From positions 56,653,899 through 56,717,898 of the forward strand of contig NC_090746.1 in assembly GCF_036898095.1 (NCBI RefSeq): DNA of 64,000 bases, in the 5' to 3' direction. The position numbers and the translations under genes are program-made. Below the pieces are notes generated by a model. It made no database searches and was not told where the DNA came from. It was given only the letters and a program-made list of their open reading frames with translations. Of this stretch, positions 29,590 through 40,700 are shown one piece after another. Origin of the DNA: Palaemon carinicauda. Taxonomy: Eukaryota; Arthropoda; Malacostraca; Decapoda; Palaemonidae. The stretch's first letter is position 1, and each line of letters starts with the position of its first letter.

Positions 29590-31262
29590 TGTGAGCCACT
29601 ATTGTCGCTACTCCCTTGAACGATCTCAGTTTGTCAAGGACCCAAGGTTGTGAGGAGGGAACAGGTAAATCCTGGACCATCTGTTCTAGTTGAGGGACAT
29701 CGCGTCCACTGCTTCCGCTAAGGGATCCTCGTACGGGGACACGTAGAGAGGTAACTTCTTGTTGTCTTTCGTCGCAAAAAGGTCTATCTGCAGTTCTGGG
29801 ACTTGACTCATGATGAAGGAGAACGATCCTGCGTCTAGGGACCATTCTGACTCTATCGGTGTAAACCTGGATAGAGCGTCCGCCGTCACGTTGCGGACTC
29901 CTTGAAGGTGAACTGCTGACAGGTACCATTTCTTCTTTTCCGCTAGCCGGAAGATGGCCAATATCACTTGGTTGAGTGAAAGTGACCTCGATCCTTGTCG
30001 ATTCAGGCATCTCACTATTACCTCGCTGTCTAGTACCAACCTTATGTGGATCGAGCGGCGAGTGGAGACTTTCTTCAAGGTAAGGAGTACTGCCATGGCT
30101 TCCAGAAAGTTTATGTGAAATTTCTTGAATAGATTGGACCAGGTTCCTTGGGCCTTCTTCCGGTGAGAATGACCTCCCCATCCCTCCTTCGAGGCGTCTG
30201 TGTGAATAGTCATAGAGGGGGGAGGTGGCTGGAGAAGCACAGACTTCTTCAGTTGCTTGACTTGGGACCATGGCCTGAGAAGCGTACGTAGACGAGGCGG
30301 TACTGGCCTTATTAGATCTCTTCGCGCGTTTGATGCATAATTCCTCCAAACTCTAGTTGCATCCTTTAGCTGTGCTCTTAGCACTGGGTCTGTTACTGAG
30401 GCAAACTGGAGAGAACCCAGCACTCTCTCCTGTTCGCGTCTTGATATTCTTACGGAATCCAGAAGTCTCTTGACAGAACCTGCTATTTCCTTCCTCTTTT
30501 TCACAGGGATGGAGAGTTGGTGTGACACTAGGTCCCAGTGGATTCCCAGCCACTGGAACTTTTGAGATGGAGAAAGCCAAGTCTTTTTTTCTGTTGATCT
30601 TGAAGCCTAGATGTTCTAGGAACTGGATCACCTGTAGGGAAGCTTGCAAACACTCTGTCTTGGATGTTGCCCACACCAGCCAGTCATCCAGGTAGGCTAC
30701 TACTTGGATTCCTTTTAGGCGTAATTGTTTGAGAGCTGCGCTCGCAAGCTTCGTGAAGATCCTTGGGGCTATGTTTAGCCCGAATGGCATGGCTCTGAAG
30801 GCATAGAGTCTTTGATGTAGCTTGAATCCTAGGTAGGGGGAGAGTCGACAACCGATTGGAATGTACCAATAGGCGTCTGACAAGTCTATGGAGACAGTAA
30901 ATGCCCGCTTGGGCAGTAAGGTCCTTATGTGTTGCAGTGTTAGCATCTTGAACTTGCAGTTCACCATGAACTTGTTGAGTGGCGACAAGTCCAGAATGAC
31001 TGAGTTTTTCTGAGTCCTTCTTGGGAACACGAAACAGCCTCCCTTGGAATTTGATGGACTTTACCCTTCGGATTACTCTTTTCTCCAAGAGTTCTCGAAT
31101 GTACTCCTCCAGAATGGGGGTGGAGTGTTGGAAGAATCGTGGGCACGGAGGTGGAGTGCTGTGCCAGCTCCAACCCAGTCCATTCTTGAGTAGGCTGTGG
31201 GCCCAGGGATCGAAGGTCCAACGATCCCGAAAAAGATGGAGTCTCCCTCCTACCGGTAGCAT
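29590..31262 (-). pseudogene. DIRS RT-RNase H (copy C), frameshifted
   Basis: RT blocks are present (VILDLSPLNKFM, SIDLSDAYWYIP, RAMPFGLNIAPRIFTKL and catalytic YLDD in VVAYLDDWLVW). RNase H follows (HTDASKEGWGGH, LEAMAVLLTL, VTADALSRF) with a DLFATKDNKKLPLYVSPYEDP segment. The coding line shifts frame near 31010 (a short deletion after EKL), near 30560 (after the RT) and near 29690 (in the post-RNase H region). Copy B shows the undamaged arrangement. Confidence 0.85.
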
Positions 31263-31263
31263 T

Positions 31264-33227
31264 TCACTTTGGCTGCTGTTGACCTGAGGCCTTGCCTCCT
31301 TGACCGCGACTACCCCTAAATCCCCTTCCCCTTGAGGGGCGTCTAGACGAACCTCTGGCTGATCCTCTAGCTCTTGCTCGAAAGGTAGTAGACTGCCCTT
31401 CGAACGCTGGGTTAAATGCCGGAGACTGTGTAGTCATGGCTTGGGGTACCCACTGGTACGTGGCCGGGGTTTGAGCCACCATCTGGGGCACTGTGGTCAA
31501 AGGAAGTTGTTGCTGCTGCTGTCTGAATGGCTTGGCTGGCCGAGAGGGTAGCCTAGGCTTCTTAGTCTTCCTCTTTGGTTGGGGACCCTCATCCGGGAAA
31601 GACTTTCTCTTAAGAGATAGGCCCCACTTCTGGAGAAGGTTTCTATTCTCCGTGGCGGCCTTATCCACTACCTCCTTGACCGCTTCACTAGGGAAGAGGT
31701 CTTTGCCCCAAATGCAGGAGGAGATTAGTTTCCTTGGCTCGTGCCTCACCGCAGCCGAGGCGAACACGAACTCCCTACAAGCCCTCCTGGCTTTGACGAA
31801 GCTGTAAAGGTCCTTCGTCACTGTGGCTAAATGTGTCTTGGCAACTACCATAAACATTTCATGGGCCTTGGGGTCACTTGCCATTGTCTCCAGAGTCGTT
31901 TGCAGAGACATTGAGGCAGCAAGTCTTTCTTTTGTCTCAAGCTCCCTACGCAAAAGAAAGTCAGACAGCTTCGGGAGGTTTTCACCGAACTGACGTCTGG
32001 CAATATTGGCCTCCAACTTCCCGACTGAGAAGGTAAGATGGACGTCCCTCTAGTCTTTCTGGTCCAAGGGTAAGGTCAAGGATAGGGGTTTACACTCCTC
32101 CAAGGAGGGGCATGGCTTACCCGCCTCGACCGCTTTCAACACGGCCGTAAACCCTTTCTGCATAAAGGGAAAGGTTCTAGAAGGAGAGGACACAAAGGAA
32201 GGGTGCTTCTTACTCAAAGCGGGTACCTTTGAGTTTGTGAAGCCCCTCTCTTTTTTATCGAGCTTGACAGCAAGGCTTGAGCCTTAGCATGGTCAAAAAC
32301 TATGACCTCCTTCGGCTCCGTTTCTTCCTTTGAGGCTGGTTCCTTTCTTAGGCGGACATAGCAGTCCGGATACGACTCTTTGCTGGGCCAGAATTCCACC
32401 TCCTCAAGGGGGACTGAGCCCAATTTCTCTGAGATGACGATCTTTCCCATCGTCATAGGCATGTGCTCGGCATACCTCCAAGGGTTGACATCCGAGCATA
32501 AGGGAAGGTCCTTCACGCTGAGCTTCTTCTGGGGCCCACGTGATGCTGCAAGTCTTCGCATCTCTAACTTCATTGCAGCAGCCTTCTCATTAATTTCCTT
32601 CTGTATCTGTTGGATCATCCCAACAATGGAAGAAAGGGTCTTTCCTAGATCCTCTGGGAGAGAGGACGATGTTGAGGGAACAGGTTCAGGGGCCTGAACC
32701 GGGGTAGCCGACTCCTCGTCGAATTCCCCCTTCTCATTGTCTGGAGCCTGGGTCAGCTCCTCTTCCTGGTCTTCTGCCAGAAGGTCTTTTTCAGTGTACT
32801 CGGACACCTCCGACATCCTATCGTCCAGTTGGATGTCCTGCAGGGCGTCCGCGACTTCAGCATCCACCGGGATCTGAACCAACGGCATCTCCGCTTGAGG
32901 CTGGGGAATCACTGCATCTGCTGATGCCTTGGGGAAAAGGTAAGCCCTCATCTTCTCGCTTGGAAAATAGGGACCAGAAGTGTTCTTCTGGAAGCCCCTT
33001 ACCCAGGTACGAAGCTTCTCCCTTGCTGCGTCCCTTGACTCCGCCGTCTTGGGGGTGTCAAATGCCTCGGTAATCAGGTTTGTGCAAATAGTACATACCT
33101 GCGGGTCCCAATACCGGAGATCACCTTTGGAGACTGCGCATGCTGCGTGCCTCCTACACAAGTCATGTCCGCAGAAGTTCTTGCTGCGGACGTTGCAGAA
33201 TACACTCCCACACTTCGGATGGTCCTC
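31264..33227 (-). pseudogene. DIRS gag-like protein (copy C), frameshifted
   Basis: It is homologous to copy B gag. The Cys/His-rich start reads CGSVFC, then GHDLCRRHAAC, then CTICTN, followed by an acidic middle, VKDLPLCSDVNPWRYAEHM and an RG-rich tail. The frame breaks at about 32020-32240. The open frame continues upstream to 33353, but the part beyond 33228 is unlike B and is hydrophobic, which fits intron sequence. A pyrimidine-tract acceptor (cttctctttacag) ends at 33228, matching the position in B. No ATG occurs at the place where B has one. Confidence 0.8.
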
Positions 33228-35305
33228 CTGTAAAGAGAAGAAAATTCCATGAGTATCAAGTGAGCCACATATCACTGAATATACATAGCTTAAAGTAACT
33301 AAGCTAGAAAGGAAAGAAATAAAGACACACACTTGTATTTCCTGACCAGTCAATTGCTGTAACCTTCCAGATAATAAAACTTCATGGTTATTCTATAATA
33401 GAGTAACCAATAAGGAATTTCCAGAGGAAAATAGGTGTAGCTCACACCAAAATAAGTAATTTTAAAATACTGGATAGTAGAAAAGGAAGAACTCACTTTC
33501 TTTATCTGTATGGTTTCACCAAAGGGCTGTACAAGACAACACAAGAGTGTTAGAAAAACTTAGTGTTGTAAAATATTCTATACTATAGTTTTCTCTATGC
33601 AGTATATCCTATACTGAAAAATACTGGCTACAGTATATAAAATAATGTGCCGGCCCGCACGTACCTTAAATTAGTTCCAAAGTATACTACTTTTAGACTA
33701 TTAGGTGGAAGAACGCTGGCTCGAATGTGTGTGCCGGCCGGCAACTAAAAAATGATAGCACCCGGCTGCCGGCCGCTACGATTAGTGGCCGGCAGAACTA
33801 TGGTGTGTTTCTATTGCCGGCTGGCAGCAAAAGGAACCAGAGAACTTCCAACTGCCTGGCTGCCGGCTACTCAGGCCAGCAGCCGGGCTAGGGTACAAAC
33901 ACTAGAAGAGAAACAGGATGGATGCCGGGATAAGAGACGGCACTGCCTCATAGCCCGGCAACCAGAAAGAGTGCACATAAGGAAGGGGAGAATATGAATT
34001 CAAGCTTCCGTTGTCCAATGCCGTCTGGCTCTACAGACATACATGGATGAGAGACCAAGGGAGGTCTGGAGAACACTCAAAAGAAGAAGGCCTTCGGCAA
34101 GGGACTGAGTCAACTCCACATCCTAACCTATGCTAGGTACAGATGTAGAATGACGGACAGAGATGTAATGGCTAGGCTATCACTAAGGAAAGAGGGGGAA
34201 GGGGGAAAGAGGGTCCAACAAACCCTGCTCTAGTAAAGAATCACCCCGCAGCCAAGAAAGCTCATCTTAGCCTAGGGGGAATCCTAGGAGGGAGGCCGGC
34301 AGTACTTGCCATCTCCCTCGGAACCAAAGCAAGGTTGGTGTTGTTATTCACAGGAAAGAAGGATCTCATCCTTCACATCAAGAACAACCACACTGGACTA
34401 GTCTGCTAGATCACAAAAAGAAGGAATCATCTCGTACAGAAACCTTCGAAAGTGGTCTAAGGAGGCTAAGCCTCCTATGTCTGCTCTAGACCTAGCAAAG
34501 GAATCGCAATCTCTATGCTAGAAAGAACAGACCCAGACTAAAAACTCTGATGTCCTGGCCCCTCTTGAAGCCAGACTTACTGGAAACAGGAAAGAACAGA
34601 GACACCCTAATATAGTTGTATCTAAATGTCAATTCAGATAAACCATTAGGGTTAAGCCCAAGGCTTAAATAGAGGGAAAAGGGATTGCACATATTCTCCG
34701 AGGAGAAGAGAGCAACCGGGGAGTGAGAGAAAGTATACTAGGGCCCCATAGGCAACTAGCCTAGGCGCGAAGAGAATCGATTACCTAAATCACCAAAACT
34801 CACTCGTATACTATCTTGGAAGAAATATCAACAATATCTTAAATGTATAAAACTGCCTAAAGCTTCAATGAAATTTCAAAACACTCGGAAATCTGAATAT
34901 CATGCATGAAAGTACTAGGGCCAAACGTCTAGGCTACAAGGCCTAGCGTAGGCCAGGATCGGTAAATCATTCGCCGAAACGAAAATACTAATAGCATCAT
35001 ATAAAGAATTCTTATGTAAAGCTAAATAGCTAAAATTATTAAAGCATAACAGCCGGGAACGTCGCTCTGGCTAACTAAATGACTCATGCATGGCGAGCGA
35101 CAGCGTCCAGGACGCCTCCGGTAGGCAACTAAAATATCGCTATCGAAATATCTTAAAATCACCAAGAGCTTACATTTATACATAAAAGAGATAATACTCA
35201 ACTTATCAGAGGCAGAAGAAGTTGGAGAAAGCATCATGATGTTAAAAATAATCCAAGAATTACGAGATAACACAGGGAAAACACCGAGTTGTTGAGCTAC
35301 GCAAA
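33228..35305 (-). other. 5' leader region of copy C
   Basis: No gene is visible between gag and the 5' terminal repeat. CCGG-rich words cluster at 33650-33960 (tgccggccggcaac, ggctgccggccgct). The rest aligns loosely with the B leader. It presumably holds promoter and leader-exon sequence. Confidence 0.5.
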
Positions 35306-35634
35306 AAGGAATGCAGATGGCGCTGTCGGCGGCGCTATGCACGCATACGAAGCGAGAGAGGAGAGGTACCTTGCGAGCGGCTCTCCTTTCTTTCTTGTTT
35401 TTCGTTTTCTTGCCCTTTCGAAGTGTTAATTCTGTTTGGGGTGCAGATTGCTAAGTGGCGTGTCAAGAATACGTCCTCTGAAATTTCGCGATATCCCTGG
35501 TTTATTTAATTAGGGATATTCGCTCCAGGAGTTAGAATTCTGGGTACCTTAAGGTAAATTCTCTGGGAATATCACCGTAGTCAAATATACCCAAGGAAGC
35601 TACCCTATAGGAACTTCCATCAGGACGACATGGC
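35306..35634 (+). repeat. Copy C inverted terminal repeat, 5' side
   Basis: Inverse of 26732-27068. It ends in caggacgacatggc followed by the short unique extension tggagcccaaaaa and then flanking sequence tataatttgaagg. Confidence 0.9.
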
Positions 35635-35647
35635 TGGAGCCCAAAAA

Positions 35648-37199
35648 TATAATTTGAAGGTCAATAAGATTAGTTTTGAGATACAGGCATTCAAAGTTTC
35701 TCTTTGTATTTTTACATAGACAATATTAATAAATCATGATTATTATGAATCTTACATTCCTTTTTGGATATTAATACACCAAAACAAAGTTATTCATTCT
35801 AATTTAATCATAAATGAAGATCCCTTTACTTAATATCTTGCTTCTTTAGGCGAGACAGTCGCTCTTTCATAATCCCTCTCCTTCACTAACTCCGCTAATT
35901 TTGCCGATATTAACAACTTCTGAACTCTTATTGGAGGAAATTTTCTTCTTCCTTATGTTAGCGAGATATTTTTTCCTCTTTGTCATGATGAAATTCTTGC
36001 CAAAACCGAAAAAAACAGACGTAAAAACGAGTGAATGTCAGAGGTCAAACTCAAACGTGTACTCTCTATAAGGTTTGTGCTACGATGAAGGCCGAGAAGT
36101 GTAATTACCCGCGTAATAAATCATCTTATGACTCATGGAATCCATACAGATTCCATTGCTCACAATTTGTTTTATATTAGAATGTAATAATTATCAAAAT
36201 TTACGATAACAAAAGAAATACTGTACTGCATTTTCTTGTAGGGAACAATGTTTTTGGTTTACTGTATTGTTACTTTTACTAAATACCTGTAACTATGAAA
36301 TTAAGAGGAATTTTGACAAAATATTTCGTATACGCATGCTCTATTGCCATACAAAGCTCGGTGAATTTTTTCAGGATTTTGTGTTTTTCTTCCTATACCC
36401 CAATATATTGGGATACCGGCCAGGCCCCTTAAGGCTTACGAGACTAGTCGGTGGGAGAAGAAGCGGCCGTTAGTCGTCACCATCTCCGTCAAAGATCGCA
36501 GAAGGAACTGCAACGACTGGTTTTGTACCCTGAGGGTACGACGGCGATGAGTAGATGTAAGCAATCGCCTAACTCATTCGTCGGCAAGCTCCAAAGAGCA
36601 ATTCCCGCCAGAAAAAGGCAGTCTCTCCCGCGGCAGGGAAAGGCGACCAACCTATGTTGCCGCTGTCTGCAATTCTCCCCGCAAACGAAGAAATTGCTAA
36701 ACAGTGGCTGGTGGAGGAACTTTCCCTCAGAAGGCGAAGTTGCTCAACACCTGGTGAAGATTAACTCCCCCTCGGAAGGGAAAATTATCCAACATCTGGA
36801 GGCAAACCTCCAGGCAGTACTTTCTGCTTCCCGTCAACGAACTAAGCTCAAGTTGAAGGTCGACATCGAGTGTTGCCTGTGAAATGTAGCCGAAGTTCGT
36901 TTCTGGGTTTACCCCGGAGGAGTTACCCAACAAGTTACTCCAAGGAGTTCTTGTCCGCAACTGCGTCACCCCGCCTGCTGAAGCAGAGCGAATGTCAGGC
37001 GAGCAGAAGTCAAGGCCAAAGACCTCTTGCTACCTTGCTTTGCACGGGGAACCCCAAGAAAGATAGCTCTGAAAGAAAGGGACTTATTATTAAGCTTTGG
37101 GCCAGTTGCTTTTAGCCATAAACAGGTTAAAAAGGTTTGGCAGTAGAGTAAAGACTACGTCTTTACTCTACCGAGCTGAAATAAAAAGTGACGGTTATT
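35648..37199. other. No gene recognised
   Basis: The first 750 bp are AT-rich and resemble ordinary intron. From about 36430 the sequence is GC-richer, with a plus-strand frame of 143 codons (36451-36882) that matches no family I know; it may belong to DIRS segment H. I assign no function. Confidence 0.35.
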
Positions 37200-37254
37200 T
37201 GCTGGTGCTGGTGTAAGCGGGAGGGTTAACCTACCCCGCTCGCCCCCGCTAACT

Positions 37255-37257
<3 letters not shown>

Positions 37258-37303
<46 letters not shown>
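37258..37303. repeat. Poly(A) tract, 46 bp
   Basis: Uninterrupted A-run inside DIRS terminal fragment H. The equivalent place in G has a short T-run on the opposite strand, so this is tract expansion and not a retroposed tail. Confidence 0.9.
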
Positions 37304-37307
<4 letters not shown>

Positions 37308-37338
37308 ATCGGCTGGTTTCAGCTTCTCCGAAATAATA

Positions 37339-38335
37339 CAGGTAGTGCTCGACTTATGACCTATGCGACCTACGGCGATTCGACTTTACGACGATTTTTT
37401 TCAGGGTGATAACGTCACAAGTCTATTGGAAATAGGACGAATATTTCCTTGAAAATAATCTATTTTTTTGTATGAAAATGAACTGATTTATCTTGGTTAA
37501 TTATTTTCTTTTATTGTTAATATACAGTATCTATTTTCAGTAAAAAACAAAAGAAAAGTTTTAATATCTATTGAGTTCATATTATTTGTCTGGTGACGTC
37601 ATATCACGGCGGAAAGCGACCAGGAAATATATTGATTTCCTTCCACTGGCTAATGATTACTGTTAGTATTCCCATTATCGAAATATTAAGTAACGATACA
37701 AAGTATTTTGTGGATCTGTATTGGTTGTCATGAGTACTACGTAGCGTAAATTTAACTGTACACTAGTTATATTTAATCTTTGATAATAGATCGATGTTTA
37801 TCAAAAGAAAGTATACTAATAGGACAAATATTTTCTTGAAAATAATATATTTCCCTTAACATAATAAAAATTAAATACTTTTGCTTTGTAAGTAAGTATT
37901 TTCTTTTCATTTCTTGCGAGAAAAAAAGAAAATGAATTAACATATCATGCAAGTCATCCTTCGTAGAGTTTACTGTACGTCACGTGTCTTGTGACGTCAT
38001 GTATCTGGCAGAAGCGCGCTGACAAACCGAATGATTTCCTTTCATTGTTACCGAGTAATCTTATTACAGCATTCCAATCATCGAAACACCCAGTAACGAT
38101 ATCAAGTGTTTTAGTGGTCTGTATCATTAGTTATAAGATTAGTACAACTTACCGTAAATTTAAGAAAAAAAGTCTGATGACGTTATATTTCTGGCGGAAG
38201 GCGAGAGGCAAATAAAGTGATTTCCCTCCGATGCGTTACTATTCCCATAATCGAAACATCAAATAATGATATATAGAATTTTTTAATAATTTTCAAAAAA
38301 ATATGAAGATACAACTGAATTAAAAATCAAAATAC

Positions 38336-38418
<83 letters not shown>

Positions 38419-39311
38419 TATTCCTTTTATAACTAATAATAAGGTCTAAAACGAACAGTATGGAAAATGTGATACCCTATAACATATTGGCGCTGATGTA
38501 ATATGCATTATGAAGAAATTTCGAATGTCAAGAAAATTATATAGATCAGTGTTATTCGCACCATATATATGTGCTCATAATAGTAATACTGCAGCGTGAC
38601 CTTGAGATCAGCTGATGCCAACCAAAAGAGAATCAAAAGTGTTTGTTGATTATTGAATTGAATTGAAAAATAAAATATAAACGTGCTTTAACAAACCACA
38701 ATTAAACACAGTAATGTCTAATGAAATATAAAGGCTTAATATTGAACTAGAATACTGTATGAAGCTTTAAAAATGAACTACCCGTATGCGATTGCGAGAG
38801 CGAGCACACACACGCACAGAGAAAGAGCTACAAAGATTTCGCATTATACCTAATGATTAGACAAACTGAATGGAAACTGATTTCCTGTAACACATTGGCG
38901 TTGATGTAATTTTCATCATGAAGATATTTCTAATAAGTTAAGAAATTATAAAAAAATATGCCATACGTATGTACGCCATATTTTGATACGGTAGGTAGCG
39001 GCACTTTCAGATCAGCTGATCATAACCAAAGGGAAACAAAATTTTCAGTACTCGATTGTAAAATACTTCCAAAATTGATAAATAGAATACAAAAATGCAT
39101 TGATAGAGCATATGATATCCTATGAAACAAGAAAATGGAATAATGATAGACAGTAAGAAAATAATGACAAAATATGATCCAGATGATTGCCGAATCATAA
39201 CGTATCAAAAAAAATCTACGGAAACTTCACTTTTCTAGTTCGACATACGGCGAACTCGACTTACGACTCACCTCTCGGTCCCTATCTCGGTCGTAAGTCG
39301 GCGACTACCTG
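37339..39311. mobile_element. TA-flanked non-autonomous DNA transposon (1973 bp)
   Basis: It starts CAGGTAGTGCTCGACTTATG and ends with the inverse (cgtaagtcggcgactacctg), with TA on both sides. Removing it and one TA rebuilds the DIRS terminus (cgaaataata + ctccgtag), so the boundaries are secure. Ends and TA preference fit the Tc1/mariner/pogo superfamily. No transposase is visible. The interior contains diverged repeats and a (GA)n tract at 38338-38416. Confidence 0.85.
38338..38416. repeat. (GA)n microsatellite
   Basis: A perfect GA tract of about 79 bp inside the TA-flanked transposon. Confidence 0.97.
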
Positions 39312-39503
39312 TACTCCGTAGCTTAGAGCAGAAGCTTTACATTTTGTGTTGGAACAATTAGTGTTTGCTACATATTCAACAAAAATAATGAATACTAGTT
39401 TGAATAATTTAAATGCTACAGAAATATATATAAACCATTTAAAAACTCTTTTACAACTGTATGTTTGTTTTATTCTATTTGGATTTTTCCATGTAATTGC
39501 CTG

Positions 39504-39833
39504 ATGGAGAGACAGAAATTGAATGTGTTTGAGATGAAGTGTCTAAGGAGTATGGCTGGTGTATCTCGAGTAGATAGGGTTAGGAACGAAGTGGTGAGGG
39601 TGAGAACGGGTGTAAGAAATGAGTTAGCAGCTAGAGTGGATATGAATGTGTTGAGGTGGTTTGGCCATGTTGAGAGAATGGAAAATGGCTGTCTTCTAAA
39701 GAAGGTGATGAATGCAAGAGTTGATGGGAGAAGTACAAGAGGAAGGCCAAGGTTTGGGTGGATGGATGGAGTGAAGGAAGCTCTGGGTGATAGGAGGATA
39801 GATGTGAAAGGCAAGAGAGTGTGCTATAAATAG
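39504..39833 (+). pseudogene. LINE ORF2 C-terminal fragment
   Basis: Encodes only the tail after the reverse transcriptase: FEMKCLRSMAGVSRVDRVRN, VLRWFGHVERM and a basic GRSTRGRPRFGWMDGVKEAL stretch. The same layout (LRWYGHVMRR, then GRPKRRWMD) ends the LINE at 10165-13250, but the sequence differs, so it comes from another LINE family. The apparent start upstream of 39504 is flanking DNA. Confidence 0.8.
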
Positions 39834-40126
39834 GAATGAATGGCGAGCGATTGTGACACAGTTCCGGTAGGCCCTGCTGCTTCCTCCGGTGCCTTAGATG
39901 ACCGCGGAGGTAGCAGCAGTAGGGGATTCAGCATTATGAAGCTTCATCTGTGGTGGATAACGGGGGAGGGTGGGCTTTGGCACCCTAGCAGTACCAGCTG
40001 AACTCAGTTGAGTCCCTTGTCAGGCTGGGAGGAACGTAGAGAGTAGAGGTCCCCTTTTTGTTTTGTTTCATTTGTTGATGTCGGCTAACCCCCAAAATTG
40101 GGGGAAGTGCCTTGGTATATGTATGT
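39504..40126 (+). mobile_element. 5'-truncated LINE insertion with 13-bp target duplication
   Basis: It is flanked by atgtaattgcctg at 39491-39503 and 40127-40139. The insert begins inside the C-terminal coding part of a LINE and ends with a 3' untranslated region finishing in ggtatatgtatgt. Severe 5' truncation is typical of target-primed reverse transcription. Confidence 0.88.
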
Positions 40127-40220
40127 ATGTAATTGCCTGTCATCAATTAAAAAAGACAGTGCTATTGACATTCTGAACAAAAAAATTATTGAAATTTCCT
40201 AAAACTATGAACAAAGCTAA

Positions 40221-40251
40221 TAACAATATTTATTATTATAATTATTATTAC

Positions 40252-40282
<31 letters not shown>

Positions 40283-40700
40283 ATTATTACAAGCTAAGCT
40301 ATAAGCACAAGGCGTCAAACCGGGAAAAATAGCCCAGTGAGGAAAGGAGACAAAGAAATAAATAAACTACAAGAGAAATAGTAAACAATCAAAATAAAAG
40401 ATTTCAAGAACAGTATCAACATTAAATTAGATCTTTCATATAGAAACTATAAAAACTTAAAAAAAAAAGAAAAAAAAAGAGGAAGATAAATACGATAGAA
40501 CAGTGCCTAAGTCTACCCCCAAGCAAAAGAACTGTAACTCGACACTGTGGAAGACCATGGTACAGAAGATATGGACAACTACTGCACAATCTTAACATTC
40601 ATTAAAGGGCCAATACCTGAGCAAATAGGTTAATGGATCTAGGAAGGTAAGATGAGCACTTCAAATATCCTAAAGAGGGAATATGAAAAACTTCGGTGAT
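40221..40700. repeat. (ATT)n tract followed by a dispersed-repeat-like segment
   Basis: An irregular ATT/TTA array (40221-40290) is followed by aagctataagcacaaggcgt, tagcccagtgaggaaaggag and gtggaagaccatggtacaga. I remember similar wording from common decapod repeats, but this is unverified. No coding function is seen. Confidence 0.45.

Larger units (their letters stand above)
26690..35647 (-). mobile_element. DIRS retrotransposon copy C (family 1), head to tail with B, decayed
   Basis: This minus-strand element of about 9.0 kb belongs to the same family as B but to a distinct lineage; its terminal repeats differ in most of their inner sequence. Inverted repeats lie at 26732-27068 and 35306-35634, with the ICR at 27147-27241. 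The recombinase frame is intact, while RT-RNase H and gag carry frameshifts. The right boundary is again in an A-run (gcccaaaaa|tataattt). An unrelated repeat sits at 27540-27794. Confidence 0.9.
37200..39362 (-). mobile_element. DIRS 5' terminal fragment H, split by a DNA transposon
   Basis: The stretch 37200-37338 (ggtgtaagcgggagggttaa ... ggctggtttcagcttctccg) is the inverse of the left terminus of copy G, so it is a right end of the same family. It continues after the inserted DNA transposon at 39312-39362 (ctccgtagcttagagc...ttggaacaattag), matching the right-end half of the G ICR. A 46-base A-run at 37258-37303 is an expansion of an A/T tract also present in G. The interior extent to the left is unclear. 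Confidence 0.7.

Noticed and set aside
36451..36882. 143-codon plus-strand frame
   Set aside because: No family recognised and no splice or start context. It probably belongs to decayed DIRS sequence; listed only as unassigned DNA.
37258..37303. Poly(A) as the tail of a processed pseudogene or SINE
   Set aside because: It lies within a DIRS terminal sequence where a shorter A/T tract already exists in copy G, and no retroposed unit precedes it.
39465..39833. 122-codon plus-strand frame as a possible host gene
   Set aside because: It matches the C-terminal tail of LINE polymerases and lies inside a 13-bp target duplication.
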